A DNA stretch of 64,000 bases from Agrypnia vestita (lineage: Eukaryota > Arthropoda > Insecta > Trichoptera > Phryganeidae): the NCBI GenBank assembly GCA_016648135.1, contig JADDOH010000517.1, positions 246,430-310,429 of the forward strand, given 5' to 3'. The notes below the pieces were generated by a model. The model was not told where the DNA came from, did no database searches, and worked only from the letters and a program-made list of their open reading frames with translations. A program made the translations under genes and the position numbers. Positions 33,563 to 46,900 of this stretch are shown piece by piece; positions within the stretch are counted from its first letter, which is position 1; every line of letters starts with the position of its first letter.

Positions 33563-34315
33563 CTAAAAGCCCCAATTATACCGTTTGATTTTGTTCATAG
33601 ACCATAGATAACATATCATAGACTTATTGCCGCCACTTCAGGTTAATGCTGCCATGCAATTATAATGATTTTCCCATACTTAGTTTTTTTATTTTACTAT
33701 TATACAATTTCTTCAGGTATTTCTGAATCGGAAATTTACAAAATAGTTAAAGAAGGTAAAGCGGCCGTGGAAATTGGCATTAAAATATCTGCACCCGGAA
33801 AAAAAGAACAAGTATAAGTGGAAAAATTGATTTAGAAGCCGTAAGATGAGAAAAGTTTTAGAACATATTTTATTCGATAATTTTTTACATAGAATTTTTA
33901 TTATTTATACTTTTTATTACATAATTCATTAACGAGTTCATTTGTAGAAACATCTATTTTCAAAAATAAACTTTTTTATTTATGCACATTAAAGACTGGT
34001 TGCATCAACTTACTTTATAGCAATAGTTCATTTAAAGCATAGATTTTTACGAGAGCGAGTTGTTTGATCGATGGAAAATGCAAAATATCTATGCTTTGAA
34101 CGAAAGATTACTATAAACCAAGTTTACACAACGGCCTTAAACCGATTGATATCCTTAGGTGTTACTGAGTTAAACATGGTGGTCATGATCATTAGGTATG
34201 AGACACCGAATAAAACCGGCGCCACATTGCGCGGATCTTCCGCCGCGTCTCTTCTGTCGTGGAACATCGCTACATTTCTTTCCATACAATATGGGCTTAT
34301 TAAACACACTACGCG
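33563..34315 (+). repeat. Direct repeat A2 (about 753 bp)
   Basis: Second copy of A1 with few substitutions and a 28-32-bp insertion near 33595 (GTTCATAGACCATAGATAAC...). The spacer between copies holds family-N type ends (AAACAACCGGGCCTAA at 33197 and 33550). Confidence 0.85.
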
Positions 34316-34400
34316 GATGATCGGTCGATCTACTTGCTTTGCCGATTTGACGCAACGGAAAAGACGCGGCGGAAGATCTACGTAATGTGGCGCCGGCCTA
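34203..34400. mobile_element. Miniature element with GGCGCCACA ends
   Basis: ACCGGCGCCACATTGCGCGG is mirrored at 34370-34396 by a GCGGAAGATCTACGTAATGT GGCGCCGG stretch. The left half is also part of the A1/A2 repeat, so A1 may be cut inside this element. Confidence 0.55.
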
Positions 34401-34826
34401 AAAGAATTATTATTCTTTGTTTTTTTTCCTGAAAATTGTATTTTTCTTTGATTTTGAAAAAACGAAATTTTGTGACGTTGTGTATTTTACGAATGTTATT
34501 TTGATAAATTTATTTGTACGTTAGTTTACATTTTTTGTTTTTTATCGTGTCGTATACTGCTTAATAACTTGTTTAAGAAAAAACGAATTTGCAAAAAATT
34601 CCCTACAAATGAGATAATTTTTAGACTATGGGCAGTACCACAACGGTTGGGACGCCCTCCTTTATATACAATTGAGATCCGAGATAGTCGTAAATAAATC
34701 ACAGTTGGCATATTTTTCGCGAATTGCCTTTAGTTGACATATCACGTGATTACCCCCACCGACGCATTTATCTTCTTTATTCTATGCAATTCTGTGGTGG
34801 CAATTTTTCCGCGCCGTGCTTTCGTT
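34400..34826 (+). promoter_or_regulatory. Likely gp210 promoter and 5' leader
   Basis: The interval between the last repeat and the gp210 start codon. It holds a CACGTG E-box at 34743-34748 inside the palindrome ATCACGTGAT, and no clear TATA box. The transcription start cannot be placed from sequence alone. Confidence 0.35.
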
Positions 34827-34984
34827 ATGGCGCGATTTGAATTTATCATCGCGATTTTACTCATTTTATATTCCACTGCAGTACAATCTGCAAAATTAAA
34901 TGTTCCAAGGGTGTTGATACCCTTGTTTAATTCAGTGCAAGTGAACTTTACGCTCGATGTGTCGGACGGTGGATGTTATAAATG
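34827..34984 (+). CDS. Gp210: gp210 exon 1 (residues 1-52, signal peptide)
   Basis: ATG at 34827 followed by a hydrophobic signal peptide, then AKLNVPRVLIPLFNSVQVNF, the family N-terminus. Ends with TG before GTATGT at 34985, so the Trp codon of CYKW is split (phase 2). Confidence 0.92.
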
Positions 34985-37900
34985 GTATGTCATTCAATGT
35001 TTTATAAATATGCGATTTTCTGATAGAAATATTACGATATTTCTCTAATACAAGGCAAACGTGCAAGCTGCACAAAAATTCGTTATATTTTTTCTGAACG
35101 GATTTCTGTTTCTGTCATATTAAACATTAAACGATACATTGACGGTTATGTTAGCGAACCAGGTTAAGTTTCGGCTAAATCCAAGATAATGGTCCCATTG
35201 CATATACAACGAAAATGATTATTTCACTATATTATTGAATGTGCCAATAACAAAATCAAAGATGATTTACGTTTAAAAAGTAAGTATTAAATAAGATATT
35301 ACACTTTAAAGTTTCGAAAAATGCACTGCATATTTTAACAGTTCATAGGCAATATATGAGGTTAGATTAGGTTATTAGGTTTGGTTTGTTTAATTTAGAT
35401 TACGATTATTTTAGTTAGATTAAATTAACAGGACATTAAATTATATAGTGAAATACTTATTTTCATTGTATGAACAACCGGACCACATCCTTGGATTATT
35501 CCATATGTGCATTTTCTTAAAAAATTTTTTTTTTCGTTAGATGGTATTAATTTTTATTGTTGCATCGTTACAAAAACTTTCATTTGGAAATTTATATTAG
35601 AACAAAATTTGCCACATCTTTTATGTGCAAATCATGTCTGATAAAACTGTCATGTGCCTGATATGCACTTAACAAGTTTTGTTGAGCATTTTTTTGCACA
35701 TGTAAGATTTGGTGTGCACATATCAGAATATGACAACCGCGTGGCGAATAGTTTGCGATGCACATGTTTGAGGTTAATATGTGACAAAACTTCTCAAAAA
35801 TATTGTGAATTGTTTCAAAATCAAAGAAAATACCTACAGGTATCGACGTATTATATTATAGACGCGTTATTCCTAAGTAGCAAATTAATATTGCATTGAA
35901 AGCGACAACAAATCGCGGCACACTTATTTCACAAACGCTCTGCGTGTAGACAGAAAAATCAGGTAATTTGAAGTCACGGTGACCAAAATAACATACACAC
36001 TCTTACAATGGTGTACGATACTCCTTTTTCCGTCGTGTAGCGTCGCGCCCGATCACAAAGAAGGTCTGTTCGATAACGAATGCATGTAAGGCAATCACCT
36101 TACTTTCGAGTTGTCAAAATTTCACACTTGTAACGTATCTACAGTTCATTATATCATTGCCTACAGGTGAGTGAAATTTAAACATGAAAAATAAGTTCTT
36201 TGCGTTATGTTTTGTATATTTTCTATAATCTAGCTAAACGTTTACATAACCTAAAAAATGTTAACAACTTTCTGCATAATATAATACCGCTTAAGCCCGT
36301 TTTGCGTTTATTAATTACATAACCTAAAATTATTAACAATTTTTCATAATATAATAACGCTTAAGCTCGGCTATTTTTGCATTATTTTCAAATTGACTGC
36401 ACTAAAAACTAATAAAATGATGTGTCGTAAAGGAAAATTGTTGGTGGAGTTATGTACTGGAAATGTTTCTGTTGAAAAGTCTGAGGAAGGTAGTGCAGAT
36501 ATATATATTCTAATATATATGATCCAACAAATAATGGACATCCGAGACAGGACTATTCCTATTCTTCAAAATTTTCAGAGGCATGCTCAACTAATTTGGA
36601 CACTACAGACCTACTGCTGTTGTTGTAGCCCAATGGAAAGTGATAATACCTTGTTTTTTAATTTTTCTGAATTAAGTAATGTGAACACAACAATATCATC
36701 TCTAATTCAGCCCAGTCTTACTGCTGTTGAATGTAGCCCAATGCAAAATGATACCCGATTTACCCCTACCTAATATCGAAACAGAACAGGTTTCAGCAAC
36801 AATTAACCAGATAAATGATAATGCAGATAATTATGTTTTAGACGAAATTACTGGATTATTCGTAACTAAAGTAAATCCTATTGACACACATACATATAAT
36901 TTTACTTCTAATTGTATATTGGATGATCAAACAGGTGAATTGATCGAGTTGGATCATAATGTAAATGAATCTTATAAGGACTTTGATATGGATATTTTTG
37001 ATTAAAAGAAAGATAGAACCTTTAATAAAGATCAGAGAGTAAAAAGGAAACTATGCATGGGAAGAAAAATAGAGAGTCATAAGCAGCACGTCAGTTTTGT
37101 TACTATATCAAAAAGACTAAGAAGATTAAACTCTGTAGTCGCAATGCATGTGAAGCAAAATCATGTCGAACTTTTCTCTGTGCGATAATAAACGAAGAGA
37201 AAAGGGAGAGCAATTAAAAATATTTTTAGAGTTAAGAAATGTGGGATGCTAAAAAGGCTTAATCGGCCGATTATGAGAAGGCGCATAATATCTACATCCC
37301 AACAGCTTACAAAACATATGGGAGTTGATTGCTTTCTACCTGATGACAAGAATGAACTTGTTAGTGTATGTAAATTTTTTTAAGGACAATAGACATGAAT
37401 CGTTAACGTAACACTGTCTCAATGGGTGAAATGGATAAACGAAAAGTCAGCATTATGTGAAAATTCGGCGGAAAGATCTTCAAAAAATCAATAATACCTG
37501 TTACAATGAAATCAGATAATGTGAAGGAATGGTTGGATTTATTGCCAAAAGTACCCAGCCACTATTGCAGATCCAGTTCAAGCAGAGTGTAGGTATGTAG
37601 AGGATACATTCAGAAGCAAAACTCACATGTTTAAAGAATATGAAAAATGGTACTTTGCGAGTAATAAAGTAGCAGCACAGCGTAAACTCTTCAGCTCAGT
37701 ATTAAAAAATGAGAAAATATCCATATTTAATTAAACCTAGAAAAGATCAGTGTGACACATGTACTGCTTTTAAGGAAGGCAACTTAACCCCAGAAGAATT
37801 TGAACATCACATCCAGAAAAAACAAGAAGCTTATCTTGCTAAAGAAAACGCTCAATCAATATGTTCCTCTGATGTGTTTATTAGTAGTGACTACCATCAC

Positions 37901-40900
37901 CTAAACTACAAGTATCTGTTCAGTACAATAAACGAAAACTCCAAATTCATAATTATACCCTGTATGTAAACAGGAAGTACATTTATATGTGTGGCATGAA
38001 GGTGACGGCGGAGTGACTGCTAATGAATTTACAACTTATCTAGTCGATTTCTTAAATACAAGAATTAATCAAAACTACAAAAAGGTAATACTCATTTCCT
38101 GTATGGATGTTCCTACCAGAATAGAAATAAGATATTATCCTCTGCTCTGCTAAATCTCACAAAAGAGATCGAATCAATTCAAATAGAACAAATCATCCTT
38201 GAAAGGGGACACACAATGATGCAAGTGGACAGTGTCCATTCCACATTAGAACGTCTGTTTAAACCACCTATTTACTCCCCGAATGACTATATAAATATAA
38301 TGGCACAAGCTCGTCCAAGCAAGCCGTATATAATTCACCACTAAGATTTCGCATTTTTTTTAAATTATGAAAAGATATTTCGATTGGATTCGATAAGATC
38401 AGGCAAAAGAACTGGAGATCCTGTAGTTACTGACGTCAGAGGACTACCGTGGAATGGATTTTTTTTTTCAAAAGATCTCATTTATTTGTTCCTATGTTTT
38501 TTGATTTTATTTATGGTTTGATTAGTTACAATTTACATGATTTATGTTACACGTTATGTTATAATGTGATTTTTTCTGTAACAATAAGAAAGTAAAGATT
38601 TTTTAATTCATTTACATTTTATTCCTATAACATTAATTAATAAATTTTATTTTTAAAGGTCATTTGGGGATGAGTGGGAGGTGGTATTGAGAGGGTGGTT
38701 GGTTTCAATAGTGATTATTTATCCACAATGTCCCTAATACATGGTGAACAAATATGTTTTGAAATCGATTGCTTCCGGATAGCTACTTTGTATTCATAGG
38801 TCATCACCTCCTGTAGATCCGCTACAGTTATTATAAATCCTTGAAATTGTAAACATAATATCGTAAAAAACAATTATTATTTATAAGTTTAAGCACATAG
38901 TATACATAGTTTCGAAATATAGACCTCAAAAATAGCCTTGTATGTGGATCATTTGCACATATCATTATTTGTGCGAACAAACCAAACCTTATATGTGCAT
39001 GAAATGCAATAAAAAAAAATTTCAGCTTTTATGCATGAATGTTATTATTTATTTTTCATATCAGTATAAAAAAGATATTTTTTGCTGTATTCTTACATTT
39101 TTGGATTGTTTGAAAAGTTACTATTTTAGGAAAAAAACAGTTTTAACCTTCTCCTGAAAAGTTCTCAAAATGCACATGTCAGTTTTGGCAAGCGCACCGA
39201 CGATATCTTTTGTTATATCTTTGAAGCTCAGAGTGATAACATACTAATATTCTAAAATCATGGAAAATTAATTGTAAGAAAAATCACATTTTTTTATTCA
39301 TTCCCTTCTAAATAGGTTTTTCGGAATGTTTTTGCAGGAATATTGAAAAATATTTGATAATGGAGGTCGTACAGTTGTTTTCACATGACAAAAAGCTGAA
39401 GCGTTGTTGATTTGGGCGTTATCCAAGAATACGGTCATCATGACAGATCCTTCTGAAAGTAAGGCTCGAATATAGTCAAAACGTTAATGATTTAAAGGTT
39501 GAGGTACGCTTTAAAAGTGTTACTTTGTACTGCAAATTACACTTTTAAAGCGTAGTGACCTTTAAACTACTGTACCTTCAGTATAGTTTCGTGTCCTAAT
39601 TTCAAAATGAAACAGAATTGAAGCTCAAAGAAGTATTAAAGAAAATATTACGCTTCAAAGTTTCGAAAATTGCACCATACGTATAATTTTAAGATCCATA
39701 GAAAAAAGATATACTAAAACAAAACGTAAACCATGACCATTAAAAAATATTATGCAAGAATAATAACGAAAACTTCCTACGTTCAGTATTTATCATATTT
39801 CTACTGCCACAGGCAGTAGAAATATAATAATAATCACAGATTCACGTAAACATTTGGTATTGTCTATAAATAAAATTATCTTCATTTAAATATTGTCTAT
39901 GTTTTACACTTTATCCACAGATATCACATATCAAATTCAAAATGTATGGTGCAATTTATGAAACTTTAAAGTGTAATATTTTCTTTAATATTTATTTGAG
40001 AGTCAATTCTGTTTTATTTTAAAATCAGGACACTCAACTATACTTACTTTCAGAAGGATCTGTTATGATGACAATAATCTTGGATTTAGCGTGGAATGAA
40101 AGAGTGTTGGGATTTGTGGATGTTTGTTTTTTTTTTTTATCTTTTTCAAGACCAATTTTAACCGCCTAATTTTAAGTAACCCGGGATGAATCGGCAAATT
40201 TTTTTATGAATGTTCTTATGTTCTCCTTTATAGGAGTTCGTCCCGCGATGACGTGGTGAGCGTGAGGGCATCGCCCGGCTTGGGCGAGTGCTCGCACACG
40301 GCAAGAGTGTTCAGCGCTACAAATGTACGACATCGTAACTCCGCCATCATCCTTGCAGAGGATGTACGCACAAAGCAGGTTTGTTACATCGATTATTTAA
40401 TATTCAGTTATTGAGAATTGAGCTCCAGTATTCCACGAAATACTCCAGCAGTGATAATTATTATTAATTGTATTACGAAAAGAAATATATTAATATTTAT
40501 TGAACAGATTCAAAATAAGTTTTTGCCCTATATACACACAGGGTGTCCCATAGCTAGTAGCAAAAACAGGTGGATTCCTGCCTTCATAATGGGCCGAAAA
40601 TGTTCAAGCAACCGTGACTATGTTATGGAGACATGTAATATCAAAGTTTGAATTTTTTAAAATATTTCTAACTTATTTTTTCTAAAAAGTTAAACTATCA
40701 TTATAGTAACTTATATCGATAATGAAAAATTCATTTGCTTCAATACAACTCAAATAAAATGATAAAAACCTTGTAAAACAATTATATTCTCAATTTTTGA
40801 ATGGTTTTTATTATTTTATTGGACTTTTATTGAAGCAAATGAATTTTTCATTATTTAGATAATTTACTGTAACAATAGTTCAAACTTTTTGCAAAAAAAT

Positions 40901-43900
40901 AGTCAGAAATATTTAAAAAAATGTAAAATTTGCATATCTCCGTAACTATTGATATTATAGGTTATGTTTACTTGAACATTTTTGACTGTATCAGTACAGG
41001 AATCTGCTTGTAAAGGCTCCGACACCGTTCGGAGCCTTTACAAGCAGATACCGGCTCGGACACACTGTATGACTAGTTCAATGTGCAATATTTTAGATCC
41101 TAAATGAACCTCTAAATGAAAATTTAGGGAAGCATATGGGTTTGAGGAATAAAAGAGCGCTGCGATCGCGTGTGGATGTTTATTTTCACCGGAGTGGAGC
41201 AAATGGAAGCATAAAAGTAAAAATAACAAAGAAAGTCTGCGAGCACGCAGTGGAGGTTCGCTTGAGACGGGAGCGTAGCAAAGACTGGCGCTCGGCCAGC
41301 TGCGTAGATTCGATGATTCTTCGTATGCGGGCTCATTGCACAAGGTTGCTGATGAGGCATTAACCATGATTGCAGTATTGCACGCTCTTGGTTATCTGCA
41401 TTCTGCTGTTTGTTAATCTACTTTTTGAAGCGACTTAGCGAAATTGCCATAACAAAAAAACACTGCTTGACCCGCATACATGAATACATGGCGCAATTAT
41501 TTTTCCTTCTACACATATCAAAAATAAATAAAATTCCTCTTGGTTGATATTTCACTGATTTTCATTGATTTATTTTGTGTTTTAACAGGTGCTGAGGTGT
41601 GATGTGATTGTGGACAATATAGTCTCTCTGGATGTTGTGACGACGACCAGGGAATTGTATGTAGAGGAGGCTCCGGAGGCCTTTGAAATCAGGGCCTATG
41701 ATGATCAGGGTAAGGACTACAAAATGACATATGCAACTTTTTCCCTTTGAGAAAATCAGAAAAAACAACAAACAGTATTGGTATTAAAGGAAATGATATA
41801 AGTTCACTTTTATTTAGTATCCTGTCAAGACACTATTTTAACAGTTTAATATTCCAAAGTTATGTGATATGTGGGACCAATGAAAATAGAGTGTGTCACT
41901 CGCAGAGATCAAGGTACAACTTTACAAATTGTGCTTGATTGGGACCATGGGCTAAAAAAATTTTAGTTTAGATTAAAAATTCTATTACTGTATACATACT
42001 AATATAAAATATTAACCTTTTAACTGCCAGCCATATTTACTATGAGGGACACCTATAGGTCAGGCATTTTTCCGTAAAATAAAGTAAATAAAAAACAATA
42101 AAAATAAACATAATATGATGAAAAAGTGTAAGAACTTACCAAAGAATTATGTTTTCCGAATTTATGACGGAGTTTTTTTGAAGCAAAAGCAAAATAAATT
42201 CATTCCGCAAAATATACATCAGGGTTGTCACAATTTCACTTTTTTTGTTTTTTTTAGCCTGTTTTTTAATGTTACACCTTTAATAGCTTACTATTATGAA
42301 GTGAAGTCTTCCTGCGTGTGGTATATTTCAAAATACGGTTCAACTCATAGCATTGAATGAATCAAAACATGAATCAAAATTATCCTTTGAGGCACGAAAG
42401 GATCGCTATCCCAATGAAATAGTGGTTTAGGTACTATCGACGTCACTAGTAGAGGCAATATTTTCTATTTCGTCAAGCACATTATTTTCATTTTCATCCG
42501 GCTCAAAAAACTCAGGCAATTCAAATTCCACATCACTATCATCAGATTCGGCGGTTTGTCCAACAATCTCATCATCATCATATGTCAGCCATTGTAATGT
42601 CACAAAAAGAAATATAAAAAATGTTTTATGAAAAAACAGGGAAACAAAAAATTCACGCGAATCTCGCGAAAAAATATAAAAATGTGGTGTATATAGATCG
42701 CGGGCGCCGCGCCGCGTGGCTCGATGCGAGCGAGGTTTGTACCTGCTCGCCGCGAGCCGACGCGTCTTGTGCTACGAGTTGCCGTTCCGTATACACATAC
42801 GCGCACGGCGTTTGCAATAAATAAATAAGTCCGTTGCCGCATGTATTATAACAAAAAATTCACACAATAATTTGAACACAACGTGTAAAAAGAAAAAAAT
42901 AATTTCATAGACACACTAGATAGATATATTCACTCACATTGCACTATATACAGGAATACGGCGAAATAAACCCACTGATATTTTAAATAATCGTGAACAA
43001 AATCAAACTGAAGTACTGAAAAACAGAGAAACAAAAAATTCAGTTGAATCTCGCTAAAATAAAGATAAAAAAATAATTTTATAGACGCACAAGATTGTTA
43101 TATTCACTCAAATTGTATTAAAAATACGAAAATGGCGAAAAAACCGACGAATATTGTCAATAATTGGGAACAAAATCAAGCCAAACGCGCAGTTGTAAAA
43201 TTGAAGTATTGCAGGATTCCCCGTTTCTCAGCCAAAAAACTTTGGAAGCGGCGTCCCTAGCGAACTCTGAGAACTGTCAGATGAAACACTTTAATAAATC
43301 GCTAATTTTACGAGATTTGGTGGTTTTAAAAATATGGTAACTGCTTAGGATCGTTGTCTATAGATGCCAGTACGATCTAAAATTGGTGACGTGTTAAAAA
43401 TCGTTTTTTGTTGTGCGCATTTACATGGAAAAATTCCCGCGCGGTAACGCGTCACTGGCCTGACGGGACATGCAAAGTTTCGCGCGTTTACGCGGCAGTG
43501 GCACTGATCGGGTTAAAAAAATACGGAACTCAATTATATAAGGCTATTAAAAAAAGTTTATTCTATTGATAGAATCGGTGTCAACTTTGTAGAGCTTCAT
43601 AATGATCTTCGTTAAGGATATTTTTGAAAAACAAACACTGTTATAACTCAATTTGGGATTATTAACTTATATTTTGCCGTGTATATCTGACCTCTGGCCA
43701 GAGAGGTCAGATATACACAGGATAATTTCCCAGAAAACTATACACAGAAAATCATACTCATTCAAAAGTACTGCTACTGAAAATATAATTCAAAAGTAAT
43801 GTTTGAATGTACATTTACTTCATAATCAAGTGCATACATTGAAAATTATTTTTAATCTGTATTATTTTTGATATATTTTTCTTTCAGGAAATGAGTTCAC

Positions 43901-46900
43901 AACATTGGAGGGTGTGGATTTCCAGTGGACTCTTGTGTCTCCGCTGAAGGACAATGACGTCATCAGGTTTATTTGATTTACTCTCGTCTTTTTACAAGAA
44001 TGGAACATCTGATTTTTTACTATTAGACCAAACAAATTGTTATTTTTTATTTTTGGATGAAATTTTGTGACAATGAGAATTTAATACTATCAAGAGGCTA
44101 CAATACCATGCTAAATAAAAATACACATGAAACTTATATATGTGTATGTGTATTAATTGTCGAATTTTTAAGGTATATTTTTATGTTAAGTATTTAATAG
44201 CTGTTCTTTTCTCTTTTCGTCTTTTTTCTTTATTATTTAAATTATTTTTCTTTTTTTTCCTTTTTCTCCTTTTTATATTTTTTCTCCATGTGCCTCAATA
44301 TAACCTATATGTAATTTGTAATCTATATGGCGGACCAGGTCTTGCACTAACAACCTGGTTACGCTGGAAGAAACACATTATTATAATATTTTCCCTTTGA
44401 CCCGCAGGATCATGTCATTCTCTGAATCGTCCTACGATGCCACGGAGCCGCTGCAGTCACTGGAGGCCCGAGGATTGAGGGGACACACGGCTCTGATCGA
44501 AGGAGTCAAAACCGGATCGGCTAAGGTATTATCGTCATTTCAGTAAGTCGTCTGCATATGAACGAGTTCCGTTCTGATGGCTGGTTCGCAAGTTGAATTT
44601 GTTTACAAGTCGAATAGCCTTAGTCAACGCATCCAGCATTCACTGTTATAATCATCACTGGTCTTGCGCTCAATATTTGATATATTGGGGTTAAATTTTT
44701 TTACAGAAAGCACGCACACTTGTTAAAGAAGGCCGCACCTAAGTACTGTAAACATTACTGAAAGTGTGAGTCCTGCACGCCACTGTATATACAGAAGGCT
44801 CCCGGGGTCGCATTAACCTGATTGAGGATTAATCGGGGCAACAAAACAATCAGTTTTTGAAAATATTTTGAAATTCTTTATAAAGTGTAAAAATACCTTT
44901 TCTATCATATTTGATAATATTGCGTAGATAATATATAAAACTCACGAATTTATGGTCAATGTGAAATTGTGGACAACCTGAATCAAGAGATTTCAGAAAT
45001 CCCTGTCAATAGCGCACATATTTATTAATTATAATAATTTTTTCCCTGCCGCCCTGGATAATCAAGAGCGTTGTACCATAAATCTATGCCATTTCCTTCC
45101 ACATATGTTTATATACATATTTCGGTTTGCATAAATTTTAATTAAAATGTACATATTAACATTTCTTTGTTCAGGTAATCATGAAGCTGCCACAGCAAGA
45201 GTATGTTGATGTAAAGCCGATAGAGGTGACGCTGCGCGTGGTAGCCAACCTCCTTCTCGTACCGTCGGAAGCGATCATCCTGACTGGTGACTCTGTCCAG
45301 TTCAAAATTGTTCAGGTGAGATATTGATTTATCACTTTTTAGGGATGCATTGTGCCAATAAAGAGCGTTTGCGTTTTTGTTTACGTGTGGATGTTTATTC
45401 TCACCGGGGAGTTACTCCGGCTGTGAACAGTATACAAAAAAAACTGCCCAATCCGTTTGCTTTTCATCTTAGGCAAGCTCGTAATATATACACCGTCTAT
45501 GCAATTGCACAAGATTATTGTGTAATATCAATAGTTATGGATATAAACGACTTCAAAGTTTGCATAATTATTTCAAAATTTCTGAGCTGATTTCAATGAA
45601 ACGGTTGAACTATCATGAAAGTTTCTTATATGGAATATTAAATTAGTATACGCTCTTATAATAGTCAAATTAAATAAAAATTGTAACTTTGCAGAAATTT
45701 GAACCAGAATTTTTTTTTTTTTTTTTAAGTTTTCTGCAAGGTTTTGATAATTTTATTTGAATTTTATTTAAGTGAATGAATTTATAATGTGTGAGACCGG
45801 AGAGCCGTCCACACTTCGGGGAAAATGAAATAGGACTGGGAAAATAAGAAAAGTAAGTAGGAGTGACGAGACAAGAGTGGACTGTAATTTGCGAGATAAA
45901 AGGGAACGTTTCGATTAACCTTATTATCTCTTGGCGCTCCTTCCAGCTGTCACTTCACCAAACACTTAAAACACTTAGGCCCGGTTGTTTCGAGTTCGAT
46001 CAAAGTAATCGGTCGATCAAAGCATAGATTTTTACGAAAACAGATCGTCTGATTGGTGGAGAACGTAAAAATCTATGCTTTAAAAGAACACTTACTTTAA
46101 TCCAACTTGAAACAACCGGCCCTTAGTTGGATCCAACACACAATATTCACAGGTAATTCCAGCTTTTCAGTGGTAATGAAACGAGAGCATCTATATGCAC
46201 ACTTAATACGAGATGAGAGATGACAATTTTGAAGTCAGTAGGTGAGAATGTCTTGTCTTGTCAGTTTGACAACGAAAAGGTAACTTTTTGAGGGTAGGAT
46301 GGAAAATTTCGATACAGACATTCAGTGTTGCCACAGCTTTGTAAAATATTGAATAACTTGGTTGACTCACCCTATTTATTAGAGAAAATAGGTTTAAGCT
46401 GTCCTACATACTCAACGCGTTCAAATTATTTATTTTACCCAAACTTCGGCAGGACTAACTACTTAAAAAACTGTTTTGTAACTCGTTCCACTTTAAAATA
46501 CAATCAGTTAAATTCTACAAGCAACCTAGACATTTTTATGACGGTTTGCTTTTATTTAAAATGAAACTCCGTAATCTCATTTATGATTATTGAAATAAAT
46601 GTAATACTTCTTTAATTGAATCCCATTCCCTCCCTCTTCCCACCCTTCCCATTTTATGCATTATCATAATTTAAATCTTTGAAATGATTATCATAATTTA
46701 ACCATAATTTAAACTTTTTTTATCACAAATTCTTTATAATTTTTTTTGCTTAATTTTTTTTTATCAGCTTCGATGAAACTTCACTGGTGAGGCTAAATGA
46801 GTATTTTTTCGATATTATATAATTTTTTTATTACATTGTACTGTATGTTTCCCAAAATAAAATAAAGTAAAAAAATAATATATTATATATTCCCCAAAAT

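Noticed and set aside
34734..34826. Upstream in-frame ATG extending gp210 by 31 residues
   Set aside because: It would place a non-family leader before a normal signal peptide; the ATG at 34827 fits secreted/ER-targeted gp210 better.
35600..39180. A new host gene in gp210 intron 1
   Set aside because: The linked frames match a repeated transposase-like family in order and are broken by several frameshifts, so a dead transposon explains them better.
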